A program made the translations under genes and the position numbers. The notes under the pieces were generated by a model, which was not told where the DNA came from, searched no databases, and saw nothing but the letters and a program-made list of their open reading frames with translations. From Bryum argenteum (Eukaryota; Streptophyta; Bryopsida; Bryales; Bryaceae): 64,000 nt of DNA. Positions 10,757 to 21,742 of this stretch are shown piece after piece; the first letter of the stretch is position 1; each line of letters opens with the position of its first letter. The stretch covers positions 17,714,727 through 17,778,726 of the forward strand of contig CM073327.1 in the NCBI GenBank assembly GCA_037043015.1, read 5' to 3'.

Positions 10757-11341
10757 TCATGCAAAGAAATTGAAGCTTTCGCTAACCTTAAGGAGTTGTT
10801 GTTGTGGTGCAGTAGCGGGAGAAGACTCGATGCTTGGAACGGCTTCATTTCCTCCCTGATACACTACTAATCGACTTGAACGATTTGCAAGATCTGCACT
10901 AATCGATGCGGTTGTCACACTCCGTGCAATTCTCGCGAGAGCAACAAGCATGGAGAACAACAGCTATGCAGGGAGTAAAAATGTACCGCAATTGTGTATC
11001 CCGAAGAGACGAAGGGTTAGGATCTATTTGGAGGCAAGACAAAAAACGCATAGCCTGCTGTAGAATCCGCTTCAGAATCGAAGATGAGAAGCATGGTAAG
11101 AGTTTGTGTTTCGGAGGAAAATGATGAGCCGAAAGACGAGACAGCTTGCGTTGAAGCGAGTTGACAGACAGTGAAGTTTTAGGGCCCAATCACAATCATG
11201 TCATAATCAAGTCACAATCGACAGTCGATATTGCATTTGAGAAAATCGGACGACCAAGATCAAAAGTACACGGTAAGTGGCACTGAAAAGTGTGTTGTAT
11301 GCACGGTAAGTGGAAGTGCACGGTGAGTAGCCTGTCTACAA
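10757..11341 (-). other. Upstream part of the Ulp1-bearing element
   Basis: Minus-strand ORFs at 10757-10960 and 10899-11189 could be 5' exons of the protease gene. They encode Ser/Leu-rich peptides with no recognised domain. The last 80 bp hold the subterminal repeats (CACGGTAAGTGG and CACGGTGAGTAG) and the right TIR. Confidence 0.4.
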
Positions 11342-12234
11342 TAGACGGCGCACTCGACCGCGCAACAACAGCGGAGATGGCTACAGCATGGCACTACTAA
11401 GCGCTGATGATAATCAAGCGACACCTCGACCCGTCGCTCCGCCAACAGTATATCGAATGTCAAGATCTCGCGGATCTTTGGCAACAACTTCAGGAGCGAT
11501 TTTGCCACGGTACAAGTCTCTTACTTCGGCAAGCTAGAAGTGAGTGGATGAATCTTCGAGTTCTGGATTTCCCTAACATGCAGGGTTTTAATGCCGAACT
11601 CCATCACATCGCCGCACAACTGCGAATGTGTGGGGACCGTGTGACCAATGCGGAGCTGATCGACAAAACGTTGTCCACGTTTCCACCGGCAACCGCGATC
11701 CTGTCCCAACAGTACCGGAACACGAGATTCGCAACCCATCCCGAACTCATGTCGAACCTCCTGATGGCCGGAAGCGGTCATCATCTTGCTCAAAAATGCG
11801 GAATCACGGCCGCGCCCGCGCGAGGTGCACAACACGGAACCAGCGCCAGTATCACAACCTGCTGTCACCACTACTCCGGGACCAGCAAGTGCCACCACTA
11901 CGACGACCACCGATCGTGAGACTCACAGCACGGAGGTTGCGAAGCGGAACCCGTGTGGGCACACTAGCCGAGGAGGAGGCCGCGGCCAAGATTCCAGAGG
12001 TGAGCACTCCAGAAACCACTACCGTAACAGTCGGACGGATGGCAACCGGAATGACAACCGCGAACGGGACTCAAATCAGAGGTACTAAACTACATTCAGT
12101 TCGACTCTCAGTACAAGAGGAATGGCTAGTCCAGTCGGTCCTCTAAATCTGATCACGGCCCTGTTCCGTGTCATAAGTGCGGGCGTCACGGGCACTTTGC
12201 CCGAGAATGTCGTACCGCACCATACTTTGTCGAC

Positions 12235-12738
12235 ATGTATCAGGAATTGCTAAAATTGAAGGAGGAGAAGAGGAAGGTGCACACCCTTGATGCTCCCTCC
12301 TTCAGCAATGTCGACCTTGAGAACTACATGACACAGCTTAGTCCAGACATTGTGTCCAAACCGGGTATCGCACTGCTTGATAGTGCATCTACCCACACGA
12401 TTTTGAGGAGTCCAGCGTTCTTTGAGTCTTCATGCATGCGCGGACCCTAGCAAGAGTGCAAGGTGCTCACCATTGCCGGAAGCCGGAACTTCATGTTCCG
12501 GGAGAGCCGGGCAATGATTGAATTGCCAGGGGAATTCTCCCTCGTATGTGAACGGGCCATGTATGCCCCTGATGCACCCCGGAGCCTGATCAGCTACCGG
12601 GACTTGCGAAAGAATGGGATCCATATCTCCACTTCGGTGGACGATAATGATGATGGCACGGGGGTGCTCAAACTCCAACATCGCACCGGCGCGCTCATTG
12701 CAGTAAGAGCAACTACGACGGGGCTCTACCCAGTCTAA
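12235..12738 (+). pseudogene. copia aspartic protease region
   Basis: In the same frame as the zinc knuckle. The active-site motif LLDSAST (about 12382-12402) corresponds to the D-S/T-G/A triad of copia proteases, here D-S-A. The frame is interrupted by TAG at 12448 and TAA at 12736, both one transition from Gln codons. The C-terminal part (ISYRDLRKNGIHIS) is the usual lead into the GAG-pre-integrase domain. Confidence 0.85.
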
Positions 12739-13881
12739 GTGAATGTGCCAAGTTCAACCCAGCTCGAATGCCACTTCACCGCGCTGCCCCGTGCACAGCT
12801 TTGGCACCGGAGATTCGGCCACCCCGGCACCACCATACTCCGCTGGATGTTGCCGATACTAGAAGGCCACCCGTTGAGCACAAGTGACGCAGACAAGGCG
12901 CCAGACTGCGTAGCGTGCATCCAAGGGAAGTACTCGAAGCACCCATTGAAGTGGAAGCTCCCTACCGAACTCCCACAACCGCTGGAGCGCCTGCACGGTG
13001 ACATTTGCGGCCCGATCAACCCCCAATCGGGTCAGTTATCCTATTTCTTAGTATTAATAGACGCTTCTGGTAGCCACGCCGAGGTGTCATTGTTGACAAC
13101 TCGCAACGTGGCGTTTCCCAAACTCTTAGCTATGCTCATAAAATTTAGAGCCCATTTTCCAGACAAACCAATAAAAACGTTAAGAATGGATAACGCCATG
13201 GAATTCCGATCTCACTCATTTGAGGACTATTGCACGGCGTCCGGAATTGCGCTTACATACGGAGTTCCGCACGAACACGCGCAAAACGGCCTTGCCGAAG
13301 CGTACATCAAGAAAGTCCAATTGGTCACTAGGCCTTTACTTATTTATGCTAACCTTCCCGCAACGATGTGAGGACATGCATTTTTGCATGCCGCCACGTT
13401 ACTCACCTTCAGACCAACGCTAATTAACTCACAGACACCCTTAGAATTGATTTCGGGAAGAACCCTAAATGTCCGACACTTGCGTGTCTTCGGGTGCCAG
13501 GTGTTTGTACCGGCACCCGAACCCCAGGTCAGAACCATTAGCATCCACCGCGTTGAAGGCGTTCACGTGGGTTTTGATAGCCCAAGTATCATACAATACT
13601 TGGATCCCAAAACCGGTGCCCTTCACGAGGCACGGTTTGAGAACTGTCGTTTTATAGAACATGTTTTCTCTTCGGTTCCCAACCAAGGAGAAAACAAACC
13701 ACTTGTCTTCCGCGCCACTCAGAGCTTTACCATGAACCTCGATCCCAGAACCGCCATCTCTGAGACTGAGGTCCAGAAACTATTGCAGCTTCAGGGTATT
13801 GCTAACAAGGTCCCGGATAGCTTCGAATACTTCGTAATCCCATTCCGGGCTCTGGAAATCCGAAACCAACACCCGGGATGA
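12739..13881 (+). pseudogene. copia integrase (DD35E) with HHCC domain
   Basis: The GAG-pre-integrase zinc-binding region reads LWHRRFGHPG... followed by CVACIQGK, giving the H-H-C-C pattern. The catalytic core retains all three acidic residues: D in HGDICGP, D in RMDNAMEF and E in QNGLAEAY. A TGA at 13369 replaces the Trp normally found after the NLP-T-M segment; the same frame then continues to 13881. Two of the three nearby stops are shared with no other copy, but this TGA also occurs in the fragment at 4869-5935. Confidence 0.93.
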
Positions 13882-14589
13882 AGCCCGTCAAAGAACCCAA
13901 GGCTCACCAAGAATCCGTAACCCCTGTGGTCCCGGGCGCCCAAAAAATCCCGTAGGCACCCAAGGCACCAGCAGCCAAACGGGCCAGAGTAGTGACAGCT
14001 AATGTCCCCGTTGAAACCCAATCTGAAATTGCAGGGTCCCAGTCTTCAACTGAGTCACATTTGTCCCAACCTGAGGATTTGAACCTCACTTTGGGGCCCG
14101 ACCACCCAGTTGGGGTGATGGGATCAAACCAAGGCCACTACACACGATCCCATCGGAACTCGGAAGTTGAGTACCCTCCCGAAGTTCAAACACCGATAGA
14201 ACTAGAAGTAAAAGCCTTCATAACCCAATTGTTATTACTTGATAACGACGCCACGACCCTTCAGCAAGCATAGAAGCGACCACATTGGCCACAATGGAAA
14301 CTCGCGCTTGAGGCCGAGTATCACTTACTTCGTAAGCACGAAGTGTTTGGTACTTTGCATACCTCATATCTAAGCCCATTGGTTAGAAATTAGTCTTCAC
14401 GAGGAAACGAAACGAACAAGGGCAAGTGACACGCTATAAGATAAGATGCGTCGCCCAGGGTTTTAACCAAAGACCGAGAGTGGACTTCGACCAAACATGC
14501 TCCCCGATCATGGACTTTCTTCCTTCCGTTTTCTTCTTGCTTTAGTCATGTGCGAGATGACCTTGACCACGAAGTTACTCGACGTGGTA
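13882..14589 (+). pseudogene. copia linker and N-terminal reverse transcriptase
   Basis: The linker (13882-14270) is Pro/Thr-rich and frameshifted. The RT start is readable in pieces: the [20 protein letters not shown] block near 14395-14455, then VAQGFNQ..VDFDQT, then [20 protein letters not shown] at 14530-14588. The reading stops at the TA where the 829-bp MITE enters. Confidence 0.85.
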
Positions 14590-15418
14590 AGGTAGCGGCA
14601 CCCATAACCATCCCACTAAGCAAATATGGTTGGTTACAACCACCAAGGAAGCTTGAAAAAAATATTTACACATTAGCAATTGGGAGTGAAAAATATTTGC
14701 TGTGAGAGATGAGGTTTTGTGAAGAGAGTGAATTTATAAGAATATTTAAAAGTACAAAATGAACATACTTATAGGTGGAGCTAAAAATGACCACCATTGA
14801 AGTGTTTGTTGTCATGTAGCGGCTTAAAACCAAGAAAGATAGTTCCTATAAAAGTTAAGCGGGGAATTGAAAAACGTCCCACCGTGGTTCAAAATTCCAA
14901 GCTGTGGATAAGCAAAAACTACCAGTAGAGGAAGAAAATGTTGGCCCCTCCAATCCCTTCACCAAGCACTAGTAACGAATAAACCAAAAGTCAAGGCACC
15001 TAACACCGCCATCCAAAGACAGAGAAGTGTGACTTTTCTCTCCTTAGAATGCACCTTTAAACCAGTCATTAGTCCATTAATTTGCCATGCAAATCACTCC
15101 AAACCAACCGCTCAACCACCTCTCAATATTATTTCATTAAAACACTATGCAGTTTACAACATGACACACAACATCCATTTCGAACACATGACATGCACAT
15201 TACAACATGACATACAACATTCATTTCCACACATGACATGCACTTTAACATGGCATACAACATCCATTTCCAACCAATTGGTAGTAAAGCACGCTTTAAT
15301 GTACACCCATTACTGTCCCTTTTTCACAACAGTCAACTATGGGTCTAAAAAGGTTAGCAATAGGTACACTTATAGGTCACGCCAATGGAGACAGGGATAC
15401 TTATGGGTATCACTACCT
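14590..15418. mobile_element. 829-bp MITE inserted in copia RT, TA target duplication
   Basis: The ends are AGGTAGCGGCACCCATAACC and the inverse of AGGTAGTGATACCCATAAGT, with the similarity reaching about 25 bp. TA flanks at 14588-14589 and 15419-15420; removing the insert with one TA rejoins the RT frame (...LLDVV to TAYLYG...). There is no coding capacity. An internal tandem array at about 15160-15275 repeats a ~35-50-bp unit built on ACATGACATGCAC and CAACATCCATTTC. The TA duplication points to a Tc1/mariner-type (Stowaway-like) origin. Confidence 0.9.
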
Positions 15419-15420
15419 TA

Positions 15421-16740
15421 ACCGCATACCTCTACGGCAAGTTAGATGAGGAAATTTTCATCAAGCACCCGCCACATTTCCTGGATACCACTCCAACACC
15501 GCAAGCTGGAAGACACAATGGCCTTCGCTTGCGGAAGGCGTTGTACGGGCTTAAACAAGCCGGGCGGGCTTGGTACCACCACCTCCGCCGTTTCCTTACT
15601 GAGAAAGGATTCATCCGCAACCAAGCATTGTCTTGCATCTTCGCTCGAGCCGAGCGAGGTGAGTTTGTCATTCTTGCCGTGTACGTTGATGACATAAATC
15701 TTGTTGGATCGCCAAAGATGTGCATACAAGTCAAACAACTCCTTGTCGCTCGCTTCGAGATGAAGCTACTTGGACGAACTTCCTTTTGTTTAGGTCTACA
15801 TGTTCATCATTGCCTAGATGGTAGCATCCTGCTACACCAGGAGACCTACACGAAGAAACTCCTCCACAGTTTCAATATGGCGCAAGCAAATTCCGTATCC
15901 GCCCCGATGATAGGTCGAAGCAAGAGTGGTGATAACCCGTACCAACCTTGCGAGGAGGACGAGGCCGAAGTCGACAAAACCAAGTACCTCGTGGCGGTCG
16001 GCGCCCTCCTGTACCTGGCAACACACACTCGCCCCGACATAGCGTTCGCCACAAGCGTTCTTGCTAGACATAGCAGAAACCGTGACGCGCCACCGAGCGC
16101 CATCAAACATCTACTCAAGTACCTCCGCACGGAGGACTTGGGCCTTTACTTCACGAAGATCTGAGATGCAACCATCACCAGCTATGCGGACGCCGGCTAC
16201 AAAACCGATGAGACAAATGGCAAGATTTAAACCGGCTATATCTTCCTCAAGTGTGGAGCACCCATCTCGTGGGGAACAGACCGTGACGGCCACCTTGACG
16301 AATCACGCCGAACTCATAGCGCTTCACGAGGCGGCCCGGGAAGCGGTATGGCTTCACCATGGTGAGTTCCATTTATGAAATGTGCGCAGGATTAAGCAAA
16401 TATCGGGAGCAACGACCATTTACGAGGACAACGCCGCCGCTATTGCCCAAGTCGGAGCGGACTTTATCAAAGCAGACCGTGTCAAGCACATAAGTCCAAC
16501 TCTATTCGGTTATATGCAAGACTTGGTGGAGACAGACCAGGTGTGAATGCAGAAGATAGAGTCTGCCCGCAACATATCCGAGATGCTGACTAAAGCTCTC
16601 CCCGCGTACAAGCATCGCAAGCTTGCCCGCGCTGCTGGGATGAGGGCCCTCCAGAAGCTTGAGTCCTCCACTTAGAGAGCGAACGGAGAAGTAACTCTTT
16701 TCTCCTCCTGAAACCTTCCGGGGAGGAGTTTTTAGCGAGC
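15421..16740 (+). pseudogene. copia reverse transcriptase and RNase H
   Basis: The RT continues with TAYLYGKLDEEIF, ALYGLKQAGRAWY and the catalytic YVDD at about 15680. RNase H begins near 16165 (SYADAGYKTDE) and runs to TKALPAYKHRKLARAAGM at about 16585-16640. Breaks: TGA at 16162, TAA at 16228, a frame change near 16275 (1 to 2) inside the RNase H domain, and a TGA near 16540. The apparent Met at 15385 lies inside the MITE and is not a true start. Confidence 0.92.
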
Positions 16741-16760
16741 CTTCCTCGTTCGAGGACGAG

Positions 16761-17029
16761 TGTTGTGGAGGAGCTCGGCGCATCTCCCAGATCGCCGCTC
16801 AACCACTTCATTCCCTTATCCACAAAAACCGTTAGCGGCATTGATTAGCATAGATAGCGGAGATCGTGTAGGAACATGCATTGAATGCACGAGGCGGCCA
16901 AGCCGCCACTCCTCATCAATCTGTACCCACTCCTATTCCCACTACTTAAGCTTCCACTCCCGTTTTCTCGGACTCTTCTTCTTTGCATTTTCTCTTCGTC
17001 TTCCCGGAGCTCTGTCGTAGCTCCTAACA
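16761..17029 (+). repeat. copia 3' LTR (269 bp)
   Basis: Pairs with 7705-7973. Preceded by the short purine-rich stretch CGAGGACGAG, a weak polypurine tract. Followed by ATTTA. Confidence 0.95.
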
Positions 17030-17847
17030 ATTTAGAAGGAGTCAAGATTGATTGTTCTTTGAAGCTTCTGTACGATTTGATCAAGCATGTTTGCTTTCTG
17101 GTACTTGATCACCGACTCTGCCACATTGATTTGCTCCTACGGTAGCGTTGGATTGATAAATTTGGTGAGTTGTTGCCCTCTGGAAGTGTTCGGAGACGAT
17201 TCTGAGAATAATAACGGTGGGGAGTGATCAGTTGCAACGAGGAGCGGTTCCGCGATTAAAATTAGGGCATGAACGGAGGGGAGGTGGTTGTGCTAAGGTG
17301 GCGGAGAGGAGGACAAACGGAGTCGCGAGGGCCGAAGACAACCTCGGGAGGTCTCTCGCATGCCACCGGAGGGATCAGAGGCAACCCCGAAGAGTCTTGG
17401 TGTGTGTCGGGAGCGGGCTACTATACGGGAAGTGCACCCCGCGAATGGCCTCCGCCAAACGCTCGTAACCACTATAATCCGGAGATCCCCAAAAGTGCAA
17501 AGAACCTTTAAGATTGGCATATTTCAACGCAAGGTGCATTTTCCTTACTTCTGACATATTTTGAAGGATATGATTATAAGATCTAGTACATAGCTCATAC
17601 GTGTTTATATATGTTAAATCTTAGGTTTAAGTACCTTACCGTTTGTGAGATCATAATGTTCAAAGGAAAAAATAAAATAAAAAATCTTTCCTTGCTATGA
17701 AATGCGAAAGTAATGTTATGGGTTCCCAATAACCATGTTTGAAAGAAAATTTGACATGAACCACTTCAACTCTAGAAGGTTTTGTCCAATTATGACCAAT
17801 CACAAGGTTCTCTATGGAGAAATATTTTACACACAAGGCTATCATTG
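17030..17847. other. No gene seen
   Basis: 17215-17470 is GC-rich and open in several frames on both strands. None of the readings resembles a known protein, and I take the open frames as compositional. The rest is AT-rich. Confidence 0.4.
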
Positions 17848-18121
17848 TGTTGGGAGCTCAACAGGAGCTTGGAGAGACAAAGGATGCAAGGGAAAAGAAG
17901 AGCCCGCCAAAGGCGGGGATCGCAGCTCAAGTAGAGAGAGTGGGTGGTTACAATCAAGAGGGAATGGCGGCTCGGCCGCCATGCATTTAATGCACGAGCG
18001 TACCACGATCTCCTCTATCTACGACATTAAAGGCAACTAACGACTCTAACGGTTTGAGTGGGGATACGAAGGAAAGTGGGTGAGTGGTCACCCGGGAGTT
18101 CCGCCGGGCGCCTTCACAACA
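17848..18121 (-). mobile_element. Solo LTR of a related copia family
   Basis: 274 bp from TGTTGGGAGCTC to CCTTCACAACA, the reverse orientation of the copia LTR at 7705-7973. They share order and many blocks (GAAGAGCCCG, CATTTAATGCACG against CATTCAATGCACG, ACGATCTCC) but are well diverged. A perfect 5-bp target duplication CATTG lies at 17843-17847 and 18122-18126. This is what LTR-LTR recombination leaves behind. Confidence 0.88.
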
Positions 18122-18299
18122 CATTGAATGGTAGAAATCAGTGAACAGCAACTGAAGTGCTTGTGCTTTGAGATTGAGGTACAAACAGTAATAGGATTCT
18201 AGGGTGATTTCAGGTTTGGGAAATAATAAGCGGAGGGAGGGACAGCAAAAACAAAAGGGAAGGTCGTTTGTGGGTGCATGCCAAGGTGAGTGATCCATG

Positions 18300-18640
18300 C
18301 AGAGCATTCAGGCCCATTATCCCTCCACTACACAGAGCGGGAGGTAGACGCTGCTCGGTTGCCCGCCTGACGCGGTGCCCCCCACTTTAGCGTCGGCCCG
18401 ACTCTGCCCTCCGGCGGAATCGAACCGGCGACTCCATGTTTGGAGTGGACAGGCCTTCGACATGTCTACACAGGCCCATCCCTGGAGCCCCACATCCACA
18501 CCCTCCTACCCCCGCTCGGGTAACAGGCGGACGCTACCCCGCCCAGATGTCTATTGCACTTTTTCTTCCCCTCATAAACCAAAGCGTAACCATCGACACA
18601 GGCAGATCACCATCTTCGATGTGAAACCCTAGTGAGCCCC
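18300..18640 (-). repeat. Possible tRNA-derived SINE (B-box only)
   Basis: On the minus strand GGAGTCGCCGGTTCGATTCC contains a perfect RNA polymerase III B box (GGTTCGATTCC) in a GC-rich ~250-bp block that stands out from its AT-rich surroundings. I cannot fold a cloverleaf around it, and an A box at the normal distance is missing, so it is not called a tRNA gene. A SINE is the likeliest reading. Confidence 0.4.
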
Positions 18641-21600
18641 TCTTTCATGTTTCGAAGACTATCAAGGACTCTCGGCCGGTCACAAGGAAGCAAACAGTGT
18701 GTCGAAGCTGTACAAGCGTACGAACCCCATCTCCTGGACAACCTTCTCAGAATTCGAATCGCTGTAAAGTAGCTTTTCAATCTGCGAAACTGCGGCCTCA
18801 CCCTTAGTCATCCTATCACTGATGTACCCTACAGAAAGAGAATGACGCTTTTACTTCTGCACTGGTCAGCCCTTCACAAATCAAAACGTCTACATTGTTG
18901 TCGTCCTGCTACTCCTCCGGGGAAATCTCAAGTCAAACAGGCAGTGCATGTATGCATTCACTCAAAGTGCATCTGCGTGACCATGCACTTTTCATAGTCG
19001 CACTTGTACAAAAACACAACCATCTCGTGGATCAGTCACAATCTAGTGCCGATCAGGGACACGATCTGCGGCCGCAAGAGTTTGTGTATCGATCACTTTA
19101 TTACCCTCTCGTCATTGAAGCGATGACGACATTCACAAGGGCAATCCATTGAGTCTGAATCCGATGGATATCTGTAGAGAGGACTTCCGCTGCCTTGGTT
19201 GTATATACCCGTAATAATAATTTGTCTTGCAGTGGTTTCCTTGTTGTCCACTGTCTCGTGATCTTCAGTCCACAGTCATTTGACGTTCTGATTGCCTTTC
19301 TGATGTGATCTTCGGTTCACTTCTCTTCCCCCATGTCATCACATCAGAAGCGCGTCACTTACTGTCAAGAGTGAGCTCGACAAAAGTCCGGAGGTTCTCT
19401 GTGTCCATCAACTTTTCAGAAAAGCATCGGTGGCCTGAAAACTTGTAGCCCCTCCTCACTTCGCACTTCATGCAAAAGGCCACGGAAGTTTGAACCTTGC
19501 GTTTTTTGATATTCTCCACCACTTCACTTTTCCAAGGATGAAGCAGACGCCTCAGAAGCCATTTCACTCCACCACGCTCCATGTGGGATGTTGTGCTAAA
19601 TTGTGTTCAAATAACAGGTACACAAAGTCCTTGAAACCACCTCACTCCACTTGCAGCACTTTCAGAAGCCGCAAAGTAACCCCTGGGACGATTGTTTCGT
19701 GCTCTAAGGGGGTTGGGAGTACCAGAATTGATATCTCGTGAAAAAATCAAACCTTGCAATAGCAAAGTTTCAAAAATCCCGAGTTTTTGTTATTCCCAGT
19801 TTTTTCGTAGAGCACCTGTTATGGACATGACAACGAAGCAGCATACTGTCTCTTTAAAGGTCTGTTTTTCGTGCATACTGAAGCCCGAGCAGGTTGAGGA
19901 TCGCATCGAGGATGTTAAAAGGTCATGTTTCTTTCGATGGGGGTTGTATGCTTCCAGCTTCTGCTTCTCGGCATATATCTTTGTGCGGCTTCAACGTATG
20001 AGCGGGCCAGTAAATGTATCACAAGGATGCTTTATGGTACCCGCAGGAGCAACCGGAAAACACCTTCTGTGATGGCATCAGCTGATGCTTACATAGATCG
20101 TTTCCAGTTATCCATGTCGAGAAAACTGAGAAACGTTCACTGCATCCATGTTGGAGGCTGAGCTGCTTTGCACAATTCTTGGCTCTGAATTGATATGTTG
20201 ATTGGACTATGATCGTTACCCTAGCAGGTGAAGCCTTGCGTGACTATACTGCCTGCTTTTCCGTCGACGAGCTGCACGAAAGTGCTGGTGAGGCTGTATG
20301 TTTAGAGGTTATAGTCACAAAACGATGCTGATTACAGAGATATTACGGCAATGTCGGAAATATCAGCCAGCTCGAAGCGGAAGAGGTCATCACCTCAAGT
20401 GGTAAGCAAATTGGGCTTGTTAACGTTTTTCACCACTTCACTTTTCCAAGAACGAAGACGCCTCAGAAGGGGTTTCACTCCACTGAACTTCATGTAAATT
20501 GTGATTGCTACATTGTGTGGTAACGAGTACAAGAACGTTGCACAACTCCTATAATCGACTTCCCCGCATGCAGAACTTTCAGGAGCCGCTAAGTAAACCC
20601 CTAAGTAACCAGTTGAGTAAACGTACTGGGCTCGAGACGAAGTTGCTTTTCAGGTCAAGTCTTCTGAAGATTCGGATGTCTGCAATCCATAGAGGCCAGC
20701 TTAAGAGGATTTCTTGATGTCTCAGAATTATGTATTCCTGGAAGATTATAATCAGAGTATTGCAGTACACTAAGAACTTTGTCTGCCCTTAACCATTGTT
20801 GTTTGGACACGTATGCAAGGTTATGACTACTCAAGTTCGGAAAATTTACAAATTGCTTCTACCTCAGCGTGTAGCAAGTCGCAAGCGCATGAAATCTGAG
20901 GTGGCTGAAATGGAAGTCATCTTGTGGTCCAAGGATGATGATTTGATGACGCAAGAAGTGCAGGCTACAGCAATCACTGCCACTCAAAACCACTTCAAAT
21001 TACTAAGCACACAGGAGGCTGCACAGATATCTCGCAACTAACGTACATACCGTACATTGCAATAAAATAATTGCTCTTCCGAGGACATTAAGTAACAAAC
21101 GCAGTTGCAAATATACCGACATAGTAACATAAGCATAGTGAGAGCATAAAGATTCACATCCGGAGAAAGTGCTGATGAAATCATTGTGTTGCTTTATTTC
21201 ATGAACAAAAAATGAAATGAAAAATAAAATTTGCTTGATTGACGTATCAATGTATGAAACGAATGAATCTGTAACATGCTATGATGCTCCTTCACTGACA
21301 TCGTGAAGTTCTCATTCAAAGAGAGATTGAGCTCCTATACATGAGAAACCTGTACAAAGAACCTTGCACAAACTACATGTGTCATCAACCAAGTCTCCAT
21401 GTCGGCCATCTCCTTGAAGCTCCAGAAAGGTTGGAAACATCACCATCCTGCTTTGAAGATATTATCCAGCACTCAGCGACACTACCAGATGTGTAGAAAC
21501 TGAACCAAGGCCGATTCAGGGCCGAACATATGAAAATAATATGCTCGTCATAGTGGCAACAGATCAAATGTGCTTACATGAAAGTCAGTGCAAGGTCCAC

Positions 21601-21742
21601 CGCACGAGTCCGCACCCTCCGCCATCAACTGCCGAGGGCTCACGTATCATCAAGTCTCCACAGATGAGCTCCGTTGCGATGGCAACCTCAGACGGTCAAC
21701 AACACAAACGAGGTAAAAACATCAATGTACATAGATTCTTGC
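18641..21742. other. Intergenic with an internal ~190-bp duplication; no gene recognised
   Basis: 19512-19690 and 20430-20620 share CACCACTTCACTTTTCCAAG, GACGCCTCAGAAG, TTTCACTCCAC and a block near AACTTTCAGGAGCCGC in the same order, so this is a diverged direct duplication. Open frames at 19692-20072 and 20796-21041 (KIYKLLLPQRVASRKRMKSE) are protein-like but unrecognised; they may be remnants or long UTR. TTTATT near 21195 may be the polyadenylation signal of the minus-strand gene that follows. Confidence 0.4.

Larger units (their letters stand above)
8447..11341 (-). mobile_element. 2,895-bp TA-flanked DNA element with 26-bp TIRs carrying a Ulp1-like gene
   Basis: The left end starts TTGTTGACAGACTACTCACC and the right end is its inverted match, 24 of 26 bases, continuing through GTGCAC. 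TA flanks both ends (8445-8446 and 11342-11343), and removing the insert with one TA restores the gag frame exactly, so both ends are certain. Copies of CACT(T/A)ACCGTGCA recur just inside both ends (about 8656-8672; 11265-11330 in inverted orientation), as transposase-binding subterminal repeats would. No transposase is seen. The TA duplication suggests Tc1/mariner-type cutting, but these termini match no family I know. Confidence 0.9.
8327..12234 (+). pseudogene. gag: copia gag, split by a 2.9-kb insertion
   Basis: Gag starts near the ATG at 8327. The N-terminal part (FDPLSPDDKNFLEWNSDV) reads to 8446, and the remainder resumes at 11342-11344 in register once the insert and one TA are removed. 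The capsid-like part follows (HLDPSLRQQYIECQDLADLW, 11420-11480), then a charged linker and a zinc knuckle at 12169-12210 (CHKCGRHGHFAREC, C-x2-C-x4-H-x4-C). Breaks are a TAA at 11398, a one-base gain near 11770 and a compensating loss near 12090. The protein would form the virus-like particle and bind RNA. Confidence 0.9.
7705..17029 (+). mobile_element. Ty1/copia LTR retrotransposon, complete but decayed, with two nested insertions
   Basis: Two 269-bp LTRs (7705-7973 and 16761-17029), each starting TGTTGTGG and ending CTCCTAACA, flank gag, protease, integrase, reverse transcriptase and RNase H in copia order. The flanking 5-mers are ATTTT and ATTTA, a target duplication with one mismatch. 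Removing the inserts at 8447-11341 and 14590-15418 leaves about 5.6 kb, typical for copia. The LTRs differ at roughly one base in ten by eye, so the insertion is old. No canonical TGGTATCAGAGC primer site follows the 5' LTR; the sequence there starts AAGTTATCGGACGCC. The frame is broken by at least six stops and several frameshifts, so it cannot act alone. Confidence 0.95.

Noticed and set aside
11628-12146. 172-aa ORF overlapping copia gag as an extra gene
   Set aside because: It is a shadow of gag in another frame; its composition mirrors the gag linker.
15160-15275. CRISPR-like array
   Set aside because: Units are imperfect, contiguous and without unique spacers; it is a tandem repeat in a MITE of a eukaryotic genome.
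15385-15420. Met at 15385 as the start of the copia RT
   Set aside because: It lies inside the right end of the TA-flanked MITE; the true RT continues from 14588.
18395-18440. tRNA gene on the minus strand
   Set aside because: The B box is perfect, but there is no A box at the right distance and no acceptor stem.
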